A stretch of DNA of 64,000 nucleotides. Origin: Sphingobacterium sp. HMA12 (GTDB lineage Bacteria; Bacteroidota; Bacteroidia; Sphingobacteriales; Sphingobacteriaceae). The DNA is taken from contig NZ_BEYR01000001.1 of assembly GCF_002933815.1 (NCBI RefSeq), positions 186,001 through 250,000 of the forward strand, read 5' to 3'. A program made the translations under genes and the position numbers. Positions 43,245 through 53,735 of the stretch are shown piece by piece. Positions within the stretch are counted from its first letter, which is position 1. Every line of letters begins with the position of its first letter. Below the pieces are notes generated by a model that ran no database searches, was not told the DNA's origin, and worked only from the letters and a program-made list of their open reading frames with translations.

Positions 43245-46200
43245 ATGAAAAATTTTAGGGTACTACGGTATTCTACATTGACTTTTTGTTTAGGTTTGTC
43301 TTGTCTTGGACAATATACCTATGCACAAATTGAACCTAAACCCATTATTAACGCTTCATTATCTGGTTATATTTACGACAGTCAGAGCAAATTGGCACTC
43401 GAAGATGTAACGGTTCAACTTGAAACTGTTACACATCGTGTTAAAACGGATCAAAAAGGATTTTTTCAATTCGTTACAGGGCAAAAATTACCACTTTCAA
43501 TCATTTTATCCCGTGTTGGTTACAAGAAAAAGACTATATCTGTATCTCAATCCCCTGCTATAATCGAGCTCGAACCTATCTCCCAAGATCTGGATGAAGT
43601 AATTATCGTTGGTTATGGAACACAAAAGAAGTTTTCTTTAACGAATTCGATCGCTAGTATTGATGGTGAACGATTGACCAAACGCCCAGTTTCTAATACA
43701 CAACAAGCACTTCAGGGAATATTGCCTGGTGTAACAGTACAAGATTTAGGAGGCAAGCCGGGACAATCTGCTGCAAATATTCGAATTCGTGGATTGACTA
43801 CCTTTAACACCAATTCAAGCAGTACCAGTGGTTATGATCTCAGTAAAAACAATGCTTTAGTCATTGTGGATGGGATAGAACAACCTTGGTCTAAGCTCAA
43901 TCCCAATGACATTGCATCAATTTCTGTTTTAAAAGATGCATCTTCGACAGCAATATATGGCTCCCGTGCAACAAATGGCGTTATTATTGTAACGACCAAG
44001 AGTGCAAAGTCCGGTCAGGTTGTTATTGATTACAATGGGTACTATACCCTGCAAAAATCGATCAATCGACCTCGACAAATGGATGCACTTTCGTATCTTC
44101 AATTGCAGCAGGATGCTTATCGTAATGCCGGATTGGCTATACCAGTAAGATTTACCGATGAATCTATCGAAAGCTATCGTAATACAACAGATCGTGAAAA
44201 ATACCCATTGCCGAATACATGGTTTGAAACCTTACTGAAAACAGCACCCCAACAAGATCATTCTTTATCATTTTCAGGCGGTAACGAAGTATTAAAGTCG
44301 AGACTGGCGGCGCGTTATAACAAGCAGAATGGTATCATCGATAATTATGGTGCAGAGCTGGCTGATATTCGACTGAATAATGATTACAAAGCAACCTCCT
44401 GGCTCAACTTTAACGGAAATATTAATTATCGTTACAGTAAGGCCTATGAACCGGGACGTGATCCAATTAATAACTTTTTTCACGGTTCAATGTGGGCAGT
44501 TCCCAAATACGATGATGGAACTTATGGACTTAGCACACAGGGAAATAATCCATTGATGTTGATTGAAAAAAGCGGTTATAAAAAAGTAACTGAAAATTAT
44601 TTAAGCTCGATAGTAAAAGCAGATGTTAAGCTATGGGAAAATTTAGTTTTTACCTCTCAATTCGGAGCTCGCCTGAATTTTAGCAGCACAAAGACTTTTT
44701 TAAATGCCTTCGAAAACAAGGACAAGAATACGGGAATCGTGAAAAGTTTTCCAATAAATTCGTTAACCGAGCTCCGGGACAATAGCAGTGAGTATACCTG
44801 GAATAATTTGCTTACCTATCAGTTGACAAACGGTTCACATCATATTAAAGCACTTGCCGGATATTCGCAGATCCACAATTACCAAACCAATCTAACAGCA
44901 TATCGTGAACGATTTTACAACAATGACATCACTTCCATTGGACAAGGGGCAGATGACGCGACCAAAAATAATAGTGGATACGACGTACAATATGGCCTGC
45001 GCTCTTTTTTCGGCCGGGTGAACTATGACTGGAATGGTCGATATCTAGTCGAATTTAATGGTCGATATGATGGCTCTTCCCGGTTTACCGGCGATAAACA
45101 ATACGGTTTTTTCCCTTCTGCTTCAGCGGGATGGCTTCTGTCTAATGAACAATTTTGGTCACCAATAAAAAACTGGATTAATGAGTTTAAACTACGTGCT
45201 TCTTGGGGTAAAACTGGTAATCAATCTGTCGATCTATATAGTTACTATTCGGCATTGGTAGCGGCAGGTTATAATTTCGGAGGTAAATCGGTGCAAGGTT
45301 ATCGATTGGATAGCTACGCAAATCAACAACTTGGCTGGGAATCTACGCGTCAGTATGATCTGGGACTAGATGCTTCACTCTTAAACAATAGATTGACCTT
45401 CACCTTAGATTACTACAATAAAGTGACTGATGATATCTTGTTAAATTTAGATATTCCAGCTGTGCTAGGCTTAAAACCTTCCCCCCAGAATGCAGGAACC
45501 GTACTTAACCGTGGTTGGGAATTTGCTGTAAATTATCAGAAGAGACCATCGCGTCCTGGTGCTTTCACTTATCAGTTAAACGCTAACTTGAGTATCAACC
45601 ATAATGAAGTCACTGATTTGAAAGGGACAGGACCATATATCGCTGGCTCCGATATTGATCCGAGATATATTATTGCAACGGGGCTACCGATCAATACACT
45701 GTGGGGATACAGAACAGAAGGACTCTTTCAGTCTGCTGAGGAGATAAAAGCTTATGGCGCAACCTATGCAACAAACACGCAACCTGGTGATGTGAAATAT
45801 GTGGATCTCAATGGAGACGGTGTAATTAATGCAGATGATATGACAGCCATTGGAAACTCCTTTCCAAAATATACTTTTGGAGTGAACGGGGGTGTCGCCT
45901 TCAAAAACTTTGATCTTGATATACTATTCCAAGGTGCAGCGAAAATTGATACTCGACTTTCGGGTGCGTTAGCTGAAATGGGAAATCAAGAGGGATTTAC
46001 CCATGAAATTTATACCGCTAATTATTGGACACCAACACATACCGATGCACGTTTTCCACGTGTGGTTAAATATGATCTCCGAAATGTGGCGACTGCTGAC
46101 CGATTGGTGGTCAATGGCTCTTATCTCCGTTTAAAAAATATACAATTAGGGTATACCATTCCATTGGAGAAGATAGGGAAGGTAAACATCAGTAAACTGC

Positions 46201-46340
46201 GTGTCTATTTATCCGCGACTAACTTACTGACCTTTTCCAAACTGAATGAATGGAATTTAGATCCAGAGGCTGAATCAGGAAGGGCTGTTTATTATCCCCA
46301 GACTGGACTGTACACCTTCGGTGTTAATTTGACCCTTTAG
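43245..46340 (+). CDS. SusC-type TonB-dependent outer-membrane receptor
   Basis: A 1031-residue importer. The signal peptide ends at YAQ (residue 28). The carboxypeptidase-regulatory-like domain (about 40-115) leads to DEVIIVGYGTQKK and the plug with ANIRIRGLTTF and NALVIVDGIEQPW. The beta barrel ends in TFGVNLTL. It forms a unit with the SusD gene 34 bases downstream and with a sulfatase, so the cargo is probably a sulfated oligosaccharide. Confidence 0.95.
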   Translation: MKNFRVLRYSTLTFCLGLSCLGQYTYAQIEPKPIINASLSGYIYDSQSKLALEDVTVQLETVTHRVKTDQKGFFQFVTGQKLPLSIILSRVGYKKKTISVSQSPAIIELEPISQDLDEVIIVGYGTQKKFSLTNSIASIDGERLTKRPVSNTQQALQGILPGVTVQDLGGKPGQSAANIRIRGLTTFNTNSSSTSGYDLSKNNALVIVDGIEQPWSKLNPNDIASISVLKDASSTAIYGSRATNGVIIVTTKSAKSGQVVIDYNGYYTLQKSINRPRQMDALSYLQLQQDAYRNAGLAIPVRFTDESIESYRNTTDREKYPLPNTWFETLLKTAPQQDHSLSFSGGNEVLKSRLAARYNKQNGIIDNYGAELADIRLNNDYKATSWLNFNGNINYRYSKAYEPGRDPINNFFHGSMWAVPKYDDGTYGLSTQGNNPLMLIEKSGYKKVTENYLSSIVKADVKLWENLVFTSQFGARLNFSSTKTFLNAFENKDKNTGIVKSFPINSLTELRDNSSEYTWNNLLTYQLTNGSHHIKALAGYSQIHNYQTNLTAYRERFYNNDITSIGQGADDATKNNSGYDVQYGLRSFFGRVNYDWNGRYLVEFNGRYDGSSRFTGDKQYGFFPSASAGWLLSNEQFWSPIKNWINEFKLRASWGKTGNQSVDLYSYYSALVAAGYNFGGKSVQGYRLDSYANQQLGWESTRQYDLGLDASLLNNRLTFTLDYYNKVTDDILLNLDIPAVLGLKPSPQNAGTVLNRGWEFAVNYQKRPSRPGAFTYQLNANLSINHNEVTDLKGTGPYIAGSDIDPRYIIATGLPINTLWGYRTEGLFQSAEEIKAYGATYATNTQPGDVKYVDLNGDGVINADDMTAIGNSFPKYTFGVNGGVAFKNFDLDILFQGAAKIDTRLSGALAEMGNQEGFTHEIYTANYWTPTHTDARFPRVVKYDLRNVATADRLVVNGSYLRLKNIQLGYTIPLEKIGKVNISKLRVYLSATNLLTFSKLNEWNLDPEAESGRAVYYPQTGLYTFGVNLTL

Positions 46341-46374
46341 ACGGTCTTTTGTTTTATTTTTAAATTGAAGAGTA

Positions 46375-47985
46375 ATGAATTTTTATAACTATTTACATCA
46401 AAAAAGAAACCTTTTTTTTGGTTTGATGATTCTATCTTTTGTAACGGCCGGATGTGACAAGGATCTGCTGGATGCCATACCTACGGATCGACTTTCGGAA
46501 AATATATTTTGGAAAAGTCAAACAGATGCAGAATTAGCTGTCAATGCATTGTACAATGATCTTGATGGTGCAGAAATCTTCTATTTGGATGCATTAACAG
46601 ATATTGCACATGTCAATCAACCTTTTGCAGTCGACGCTTATATCGAACAGGGCACTTATGATGCATCAAGTTCGCGAGTGTATAATACCTGGAATAGTGC
46701 ATACAAAGGTATTGGTGCTGCAAATTATTTCTTGGCAAACGTGAATAGAATTGAGGGGAGTAAAAATGAAGCATTAATTGCTCGCTATATTGGTGAAGCT
46801 CGTGTATTAAGGGCCTATCAATATATTAAATTGGCCTATTTATTCGGTAAAGTTCCCTTGGTGAAAACACCACTTACGTTACAAGAAGGAAGGGAAGTGC
46901 GACAAGCAGAACTTACTGAAATATATGATTTTATTGATGAAGAACTGGAGCAAGCTGCCGCGAGTTTACCTAATATTTATACGGGCAATGATATGGGGAG
47001 GATAACGCGTTGGACAGCCTTAGGCTTGAAGGCACGTGCGGCCCTCTATGCTGGACGTTTTGCTGTCGCGGCCAATGCGGCCAAGTTAATTATTGATAGT
47101 CATCAGTTTGAATTGTACCCATCCTATGCGACACTTTTCTCCTATTCAGCGGAAAATAATAAAGAAGTTCTTTTAGATAAGCAATTTTTGGAAAATATAT
47201 ACACTCAAAATGTTTTTACTCAATTGGCACCTTACAGTCAGCAAAATGGGCAAAGCACCTATGTGCCCACCAAAGCATTGATCGATAGCTATACGACTGC
47301 TAGCGGGCACCTGATTACTGATGCTACTAGTGGGTATGATCTCAAAAATCCGTATAAAAATCGCGATCATAGACTTTATTACTCCATTTTTTTAGATGGC
47401 GATCAACTCCCTAATGGTGCGATTTTCCGCCCGGCTCCCAACAGCGGAACAGCAGATGCAGTCGGAAGTACTTATATCGCCTCTACAACAGGTTTTAATA
47501 TCAAAAAATATATTGATAAAAAGGATTTTTCCAATCCTTCTAAAAGTGGTTTGAATATTATATTATTACGCTATGCGGAAGTGTTGCTGACTTTTGCGGA
47601 GGCTAAAATTGAAATTGGACAGATTGATGAAAGTGTATATGCTGCAATTAATCAGGTCAGAAATACACGGGATGATGTAAAACTACCAAATGTAAATACA
47701 ATAGGAGACAAGGACCAGCTTCGTCAGCTTGTACGTCGCGAGCGTACTGTGGAACTCGCTTTCGAAGGATTGCACCTTGCGGACATCAGAAGATGGAAAA
47801 CAGCTGAAAAAGTAGTTCCAGGTAAAGTATATGGAATTACTTATCTAAATAACAAGGGTGAAACTGTTATCGTTGAAGCGGCATCAGAACGGCGTGTTTT
47901 CGATCCGCAAAAACATTACCTATGGCCAATTCCTCAACGTGAAATGAATCTAAATTCTAATTTACGACAAAATCCAAATTGGTAA
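46375..47985 (+). CDS. SusD-type glycan-binding lipoprotein
   Basis: A 536-residue lipoprotein with lipobox VTAGC near residue 27, followed by DKDLLDAIPTDRLSENIFWKSQTDAELAVNALYNDL, the usual SusD opening. The RYIGEARVLRAYQYIKLAYLFG helix and the VRRERTVELAFEGLHLADIRRW block near the C terminus confirm the family. It binds the glycan at the cell surface with the receptor encoded upstream. The sulfatase gene begins 42 bases downstream. Confidence 0.95.
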   Translation: MNFYNYLHQKRNLFFGLMILSFVTAGCDKDLLDAIPTDRLSENIFWKSQTDAELAVNALYNDLDGAEIFYLDALTDIAHVNQPFAVDAYIEQGTYDASSSRVYNTWNSAYKGIGAANYFLANVNRIEGSKNEALIARYIGEARVLRAYQYIKLAYLFGKVPLVKTPLTLQEGREVRQAELTEIYDFIDEELEQAAASLPNIYTGNDMGRITRWTALGLKARAALYAGRFAVAANAAKLIIDSHQFELYPSYATLFSYSAENNKEVLLDKQFLENIYTQNVFTQLAPYSQQNGQSTYVPTKALIDSYTTASGHLITDATSGYDLKNPYKNRDHRLYYSIFLDGDQLPNGAIFRPAPNSGTADAVGSTYIASTTGFNIKKYIDKKDFSNPSKSGLNIILLRYAEVLLTFAEAKIEIGQIDESVYAAINQVRNTRDDVKLPNVNTIGDKDQLRQLVRRERTVELAFEGLHLADIRRWKTAEKVVPGKVYGITYLNNKGETVIVEAASERRVFDPQKHYLWPIPQREMNLNSNLRQNPNW

Positions 47986-48027
47986 TTTCTTATATTGCAT
48001 CAATGTTTCCAATTAAATAATGCTATC

Positions 48028-49392
48028 ATGATCCGGTATACCAAACTATTCATGGCAATGACCATGTTTCTCTTCGCTACAGTTGTTAATGCACAAAATA
48101 AGAAGCCCAATATAATCCTGATTCTTACAGATGATTTAGGCTATAGTGACCTCGGCTGTTATGGAAGTCCGAATATTTCAACCCCTTTTTTGGATTCTAT
48201 TGCCAGTAAAGGTGTGCGGGCAACAAACTTTATGGTGTCAACGCCCTCTTGTACCCCTTCGCGAGCATCTTTGTTGACCGGACGATATGCTTCCCGTTAT
48301 AATCTACCGGCACCAATTGGACCAGGGTCAAATCTCGGACTACCGGATGAAGAAGAAACCATTGGCGAGCTTCTAAAAAAGGTAGGTTATCGGACAGCTC
48401 TGATCGGTAAGTGGCATCTTGGCGATAAACAGGCCTATCATCATCCCAATAAGCAAGGATTCGATTTTTTTTATGGAATGTTGTATAGCCATGATTATCG
48501 TGATCCCTATGTAAAAACAGATTCAGTCATAAAAATTTTTAGAAATAGGAAGCCAGAGGTTGTAGCACCTGATGATTCGGATTTAAGTGCGTTATATCAT
48601 AAGGAAACGGTTAGTTTTATAGAAAATCAAGATAAAGATCATCCTTTCTTTTTATATTATGCGCATAATTTTCCGCATTTACCATTGGCCTTTGCCAACA
48701 ATAAGAATAAGTTTGCTGATCAGCAGAATGCAGGCCCTTTGGGCGCAGTCATGCGTGAGTTAGATCATAATTTTGGCGAGCTTTGGAAGACCGTAGAGAA
48801 AAAAGGATTGGCGGAAAATACGATTTTGATTTTCTCGAGTGATAACGGTCCCTGGATTGCATATCCTTCACGGATGTCGGACGACCATGTGACCAAAAAC
48901 TGGCATGTAGGCACAGCCGGTGTATTTAAAGGGTCGAAAGCTGAAACTACTGAAGGTGGGGTTCGTGTTCCATTCATCGTGTACGGAAAAGGATATGCAC
49001 AAGAAGGTAAGGTAATTAGACAGGCGATCAGTAATTTAGATGTGCTGCCTACGATAGCAAAATGGACAGGGGCCCCTCTTCCAAAAAAGTCCATCGATGG
49101 CCAGGCTATTGATGCTTTACTAAATGGTAAAACGGAAGATTTAAAAACACCACATCGCCCGATATTCTTGGTAAACTACGGTCATGTGGAAGCTGTCCGA
49201 TCGGGAGATTGGAAATATAGGCGTATACCTGCTGGTGTTAACCAGATATCTGGGAAACCATACGACGCGGTAGAAGAATTACATAATATTGCTTGGGATC
49301 CGAGCGAAAGAACGAATATAATTGTAGATTATCCCGAGAAAGCAGCAGAATTACGTTTACTGTTTGAAAGCTTTGATGGGAATATGAAATAA
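48028..49392 (+). CDS. Secreted arylsulfatase, cysteine-type
   Basis: A 454-residue sulfatase of the alkaline-phosphatase fold, exported by a signal peptide ending at VNAQ. The catalytic motif [13 protein letters not shown] carries the cysteine that an anaerobic or aerobic maturase converts to formylglycine. The [16 protein letters not shown] opening holds the metal-binding aspartates, and IFSSDNGPW and GKWHLGD are conserved. It removes sulfate esters from the imported glycan. The ATG at 48028 is the likely start; 47995 would add eleven residues before the signal. It is the last gene of the SusCD unit, which contains no glycosidase here. Confidence 0.93.
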   Translation: MIRYTKLFMAMTMFLFATVVNAQNKKPNIILILTDDLGYSDLGCYGSPNISTPFLDSIASKGVRATNFMVSTPSCTPSRASLLTGRYASRYNLPAPIGPGSNLGLPDEEETIGELLKKVGYRTALIGKWHLGDKQAYHHPNKQGFDFFYGMLYSHDYRDPYVKTDSVIKIFRNRKPEVVAPDDSDLSALYHKETVSFIENQDKDHPFFLYYAHNFPHLPLAFANNKNKFADQQNAGPLGAVMRELDHNFGELWKTVEKKGLAENTILIFSSDNGPWIAYPSRMSDDHVTKNWHVGTAGVFKGSKAETTEGGVRVPFIVYGKGYAQEGKVIRQAISNLDVLPTIAKWTGAPLPKKSIDGQAIDALLNGKTEDLKTPHRPIFLVNYGHVEAVRSGDWKYRRIPAGVNQISGKPYDAVEELHNIAWDPSERTNIIVDYPEKAAELRLLFESFDGNMK

Positions 49393-49756
49393 TAAAGGGA
49401 TTGGCGATATACGCTAACGGCACTAATCTCACTGGATGGGGTATTGTGGCTATTTTGAAACTTTCCTACTTGTTTTTATTTGGTTATTTATAGATGCTGG
49501 TACTTAACTTATGACCAAGTTAACACTATTTTCATCCTTAAAACCCAATTGGTAGGTACTTTATAAGGTATTAACAGGGGGTTAATAGGGGTTTATCCCT
49601 GTTATACCCCTGTTAACCCCCTGCTATCTCCCTGTTAATCCCCTATTAATCATGAGGATGGTGTTAATCAATAGTTAATTTGTGCTTTAGCCATTAAGTC
49701 GGCTAATAAAAGCTGTCTAAAAGCAAAGTCAGCCTCGAGAATGGGGTCGATCGACT
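49393..49756. other. Convergent intergenic region with phased short repeats
   Basis: A 364-base region between the convergent sulfatase and GH3 genes. Apart from the repeat array at 49571-49649 I see no gene. No classical terminator with a T run is evident for either gene. Confidence 0.6.
49571..49649. repeat. Array of seven 10-bp units, two inverted, at about 11-bp spacing
   Basis: Units of the type CCCCTGTTAA recur with few changes. TTAACAGGGG (49571) and TTAATAGGGG (49582) point one way; CCCTGTTA (49597), CCCCTGTTAA (49607), CCCCTGCTA (49618), CCCTGTTAA (49630) and CCCCTATTAA (49640) point the other. Starts within each group are 10-12 bases apart, close to one helical turn. The first part can fold into a 20-bp imperfect hairpin (49571-49616). 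It lies between two convergent genes. Confidence 0.75.
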
Positions 49757-52033
49757 TTAAAGCAGCTTAAAATCCCCCTCTTTGACATCACGGCTATTGG
49801 GCCCAATGTAAATTTTAAAATCCCCAGGTTCGGCAACATAATTCAGATCGTTATCAAAGAACTTGAGGTCTTTAAGTTGAATGTCAAATTTCACGGACTT
49901 GACTTCGCCTTTTTTCAAAAATATCTTTTGAAAACCCTTTAATTCCTTAACTGGACGGGTGACAGAGCCAACTAAATCCTGTATATATAATTGAACCGTC
50001 TCTTCCGCGTCGTAATGACCTGTATTGCTAATATCAATACGTGCTTGAATGGTTCCGTTGCTTTCCAATGTGTTTTTATCAAGAAGAATCTCTCCATAGG
50101 TAAAGGTTGTATAACTCAATCCATAACCGAAAGGGTAGAGTGGGGAATTGCTAACATCTAAATAGTTCGATTTAAACTTTTCAAAATCCCCGGAGTTTCC
50201 ATAAGGTCTTCCTGTATTTTTGTGTGCATAATAGATCGGAATCTGACCAACATTGCGCGGAAAAGTTGCCGTAATCTTTCCCGAAGGAACAACATCTCCA
50301 TATAAGACATCAGCGACTGCCTTTCCCGTTTCCGAGCCGCCAAACCAAACATTTAAAATCGCTGGAACATGTGCATCTTCCCAAGTAAGCGTTAGCGGTC
50401 TACCTGTAAATAATACAAGCACAACTGGTTTTCCTGTTGATAACAATGCTTTCAGAAGATTTTGTTGATTTTTTGGTATATCCAGCTCGGAGCGGCTCGA
50501 GCTTTCTCCGGACATTTCTGAAGATTCTCCAAGAGCGGCAACAACGACATCCGATTTTTGTGCGACTTTTATCGCTTCGGCAATGATCTCCTCTTCATTT
50601 CGTGGATCTCTTGCAATGGTGCGCCCAAACATTGTTGCGTGCTTTTGGTAAGTGGAATCTTCCAATAGATTAGTTCCAAGATGTGTCAGGATATTTACTT
50701 TACTACCCAGCACTGCTTTCATTCCTTCCACTAATGATGCTGTTTTCTCCAGTTCTGCACTCACGCTCCAGGTCCCGGGCATATTGGCTCCTGAATTGGC
50801 TAAAGGACCGATAACAGCAATTGTACCTGATTTTTTTAAAGGCAGAATCTGATCTTCATTTTTCAGTAAGACAAATGATTTAGCTGCAATTTCTCTTGCT
50901 TTGGCATGATTGGCAGCTGAACCGATTATGTTTTTCGCACGTTGTTCGTTACAGTAACGATAAGGATCTTCGAATAGGCCCAGTTTATATTTTGCTTCCA
51001 GCACAAAACGACAAGCTCTGTCAATATCAGCGAGCTTAACTTTCCCTTCATCAAGCGATTTTTTTAGTGTAGTAAGAAAACCTTCACCCACCATATCCAT
51101 ATCGACACCAGCGTTAAGGCTTAATGCCGAAACTTGTTGTAGATTGCCGAGGCCGTGTGCTGTTAGCTCATTGACAGCTGTATAATCTGTTACAACTAAG
51201 CCCTTAAAACCCCATTGCTTGCGTAGCACATCAGTCATCAACCACTTATTGGCTGATGCGGGTACGCCATTAATATCATTGAAGGAGGTCATTATACTGC
51301 CAGCTCCGGCATCTATAGCTGCTTTGTAAGGTGGTAGATATTCATTATACATCCGATGGAGGCTCATGTCGGTGCTATTATAGTCACGTCCACCTTCTGC
51401 TGCGCCGTATAGTGCAAAATGTTTGACACAGGCCATCATCGTGTTGTGTGCTGCTAAATTATCCCCCTGAAAGCCATGAACGATAGCCTCAGCAACTTTT
51501 GAACTTAGGTAAGTATCTTCGCCAGCACCCTCGGAAATACGTCCCCATCTCGGATCTCTTGAAATATCTACCATCGGCGAAAAGGCCCAGTTAATGCCAT
51601 CAGCTGTGGCTTCTTCGGCTGCAATACGGGCAGATTGCTGGATTAATCCCATGTCCCATGTCGCCGCGAGTCCCAAAGGAATAGGGAAAACAGTGCGATA
51701 GCCGTGTATGACATCCATACCAAAGATAATCGGAATCTTAAGCCTAGACTGCTTGATTGCAATTTCCTGGGTCTTGCGAATTTTGGATGGTGTACTCATA
51801 CTGAAAATACCACCAATCTGGCCATTTCGGATTTTCGCTTCCACATCTGTGGAAACTGTCGTTCCGGTTGTCGCTTCGCCGCCGGTGACTAGATTTAGCT
51901 GTCCGATCTTCTCTTCAACAGTCATTTTGGCCATAAGTTGGTCAATAAACTGATCCATTTTTCGATTCGATTGTGCTGGACTCACATGCCAAGCTAAAAA
52001 TGCAAGGAGGAATGTTCCTACTACTTTTTTCAT
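49757..52033 (-). CDS. bglX: GH3 family beta-glucosidase
   Basis: A 758-residue exported glucosidase with signal peptide ending at SPAQ. The N-terminal barrel contains IPIIFGMDVIHGYRTVFPIPL, CVKHFALYGAAEGGRDYN and the nucleophile aspartate in GLVVTDYTAVNEL. A GH3 C-terminal sandwich (LKNEDQILPLKKSGTIAVIGP onward) and a fibronectin-like end (YPFGYGLSYTTFTYG) follow, the layout of BglX. The neighbouring GH144 gene suggests beta-1,2-linked oligosaccharides as substrate, as in the Bacteroides thetaiotaomicron pair BT_3566/BT_3567. It is the last gene of the PUL. Confidence 0.93.
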   Translation of the reverse strand: MKKVVGTFLLAFLAWHVSPAQSNRKMDQFIDQLMAKMTVEEKIGQLNLVTGGEATTGTTVSTDVEAKIRNGQIGGIFSMSTPSKIRKTQEIAIKQSRLKIPIIFGMDVIHGYRTVFPIPLGLAATWDMGLIQQSARIAAEEATADGINWAFSPMVDISRDPRWGRISEGAGEDTYLSSKVAEAIVHGFQGDNLAAHNTMMACVKHFALYGAAEGGRDYNSTDMSLHRMYNEYLPPYKAAIDAGAGSIMTSFNDINGVPASANKWLMTDVLRKQWGFKGLVVTDYTAVNELTAHGLGNLQQVSALSLNAGVDMDMVGEGFLTTLKKSLDEGKVKLADIDRACRFVLEAKYKLGLFEDPYRYCNEQRAKNIIGSAANHAKAREIAAKSFVLLKNEDQILPLKKSGTIAVIGPLANSGANMPGTWSVSAELEKTASLVEGMKAVLGSKVNILTHLGTNLLEDSTYQKHATMFGRTIARDPRNEEEIIAEAIKVAQKSDVVVAALGESSEMSGESSSRSELDIPKNQQNLLKALLSTGKPVVLVLFTGRPLTLTWEDAHVPAILNVWFGGSETGKAVADVLYGDVVPSGKITATFPRNVGQIPIYYAHKNTGRPYGNSGDFEKFKSNYLDVSNSPLYPFGYGLSYTTFTYGEILLDKNTLESNGTIQARIDISNTGHYDAEETVQLYIQDLVGSVTRPVKELKGFQKIFLKKGEVKSVKFDIQLKDLKFFDNDLNYVAEPGDFKIYIGPNSRDVKEGDFKLL

Positions 52034-52228
52034 TGTATTATTTTCTGTTATGCGTTATGAACTATATGTTATCATTGAGTCCATTACATCGGATTTAAGT
52101 GGAGTGTGTGTAAGTTGTTATTCAATAAACTGCTTATCAATGTTACCACAGCTAGTTTCATTAATTTTTATAAAAAATAAACTCGAGTCGATTATCGAAC
52201 TTATTATTGATATTTTCGTGGATGGAAC

Positions 52229-52257
52229 CATTTTCAACGTGTGACGGATTGAAAATG
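52229..52257. repeat. Perfect 9-bp inverted repeat between GH144 and GH3 genes
   Basis: CATTTTCAA (52229-52237) and TTGAAAATG (52249-52257) form a hairpin with an 11-base loop, 17 bases after the GH144 stop. No T run follows on the minus strand, so it may be an mRNA processing or stability element in the roughly 240-base gap before the GH3 start. Confidence 0.4.
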
Positions 52258-52273
52258 ATTCCGAAATTATCCA

Positions 52274-53659
52274 CTACTTGAAATAGGGGCTCGTAAAACC
52301 AAGTTTTTTCAATCCCTGCTGAATCTCTGGTGCTTGCATAAATAAGTCCCAGATTTTTCCTGTTCTATAGTTCTCGATCATGACAATAATAGGCCCCTGA
52401 TCGATGGCCAGATAACGTTGCGGAAACCAGTTGGCAGTTTCGCTATAGGCATCATAGTAGCCATATTTACCCCAAACTTTATCCCCCAATTTACTATTCA
52501 GATATTGTGCAAATTGGATACTTTGGTGCGGCGTGTAGGGCATAGAAGATAATGCTGCTGTAGGCGAAATTACCCCCGGATCATTGTCCGGATGATGTGC
52601 ATCATAGCCCTTTATAGAATAACTGGCTGTCCAGCCCCAGCCTTTGTCAGGCCCGTAGCCTTTATAACCTTTGGGATTAAGCTTGGCATACGCTAAATTT
52701 ATTTTGACATGATTGCTGGTTACTTCCCAATAATCAGCATATTGATCTTTTAGGCCTTTTGGGCTCAATCCCAAGTAAGAATAATGTTCCCAAAAAAGCG
52801 GGCCTACTTCGCCTTCTTTCGCATTATGTTTAATGGCTAGCGGAATATCATATTTTTTAGCCGTGCTTTTAATCCCACCGGATCTTGCCCATCCTTCATG
52901 GTATACACTGGCAGCAATAGGGTGGGACGGGGAAGAAGCTGCCAAAATATAGGTAATTAAACATTCATCATACCCTCTGACAGGATGGTTTTGCTGGAAA
53001 TTAAATTTAGGACTCCAATGCCAATAGAGTACATTTTGTCCATTTGTATAGTGATTCCAATCGATTTCTTTCCAAAGTCTATCTGCTTTTTGTGCAACTG
53101 CTCTTGCAGCCTCATTTTTGTCTTTCAAGTATTCGCGAACCGTGAGTAAGCCTTGTGCTAGAAAAGCAGTTTCAACAATATCGCCACCATTGTCTTTTTC
53201 ACTAAAAGGCTTGGCTGTGCCCAGTTCGCCATCATACCAATGCGCCCATGCTCCACGAAATCTTTCTATTTTGGCAAGATAATCCATGATGTGATTAAGC
53301 TTTTGAGTGCCCTGATCGGCTGTAATAAATCCACGTTCCATAGCGACGATCATCCCCATTAGTCCGAAGCCACTTCCTCCAATCGTCACGACATTGCGGT
53401 CATTATCTGGGTAGACACCGTCCATGTGGATGCGTTCACGTGCTAATCCTGATGTCGGTTCGGCACCTTCCCAGAAATATTGAAAGGTCTGTTGCTGGAT
53501 AGTTGTCAACAAGGAGTCTTCATTTATAACTGGTTGGCTTATGGAATCACCGTTGGACGCATTCTCAGTACTGGTGGTTGATCTGTTTTGGCATGAACTG
53601 CTGAGAAGAAGGGCCAAAGCAATACCAGTTAAGTAAGGATATGCTGTTCGATTTCTCAT
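52274..53659 (-). CDS. GH144/glucoamylase-family (PF10091) lipoprotein, likely beta-1,2-glucanase
   Basis: A 461-residue lipoprotein with lipobox LSSSC (residue 23). The catalytic barrel shows the family signatures: QQTFQYFWEGAEPTSGLARER, GGSGFGLMGMIVAMERGFI, WAHWYDGELG, VRGYDECLITYILAASSPSHPI and the C-terminal YLAIDQGPIIVMIENYRTG. Characterised GH144 members of Bacteroidota cut beta-1,2-glucan to sophorose or longer pieces. The adjacent SusC, SusD and GH3 genes support a complete uptake and degradation unit. The product size (endo or exo) cannot be told. Confidence 0.85.
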   Translation of the reverse strand: MRNRTAYPYLTGIALALLLSSSCQNRSTTSTENASNGDSISQPVINEDSLLTTIQQQTFQYFWEGAEPTSGLARERIHMDGVYPDNDRNVVTIGGSGFGLMGMIVAMERGFITADQGTQKLNHIMDYLAKIERFRGAWAHWYDGELGTAKPFSEKDNGGDIVETAFLAQGLLTVREYLKDKNEAARAVAQKADRLWKEIDWNHYTNGQNVLYWHWSPKFNFQQNHPVRGYDECLITYILAASSPSHPIAASVYHEGWARSGGIKSTAKKYDIPLAIKHNAKEGEVGPLFWEHYSYLGLSPKGLKDQYADYWEVTSNHVKINLAYAKLNPKGYKGYGPDKGWGWTASYSIKGYDAHHPDNDPGVISPTAALSSMPYTPHQSIQFAQYLNSKLGDKVWGKYGYYDAYSETANWFPQRYLAIDQGPIIVMIENYRTGKIWDLFMQAPEIQQGLKKLGFTSPYFK

Positions 53660-53735
53660 GGATAGTATTGTTTAAAGTCTTAAAAAATGTTCAAACGACC
53701 TATGGTCGTTTGAACTGAGTTATTATTTGTAAGTA

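Noticed and set aside
49571..49649. CRISPR array
   Set aside because: The units are about 10 bases long with almost no spacers and occur in both orientations; no cas genes are present.
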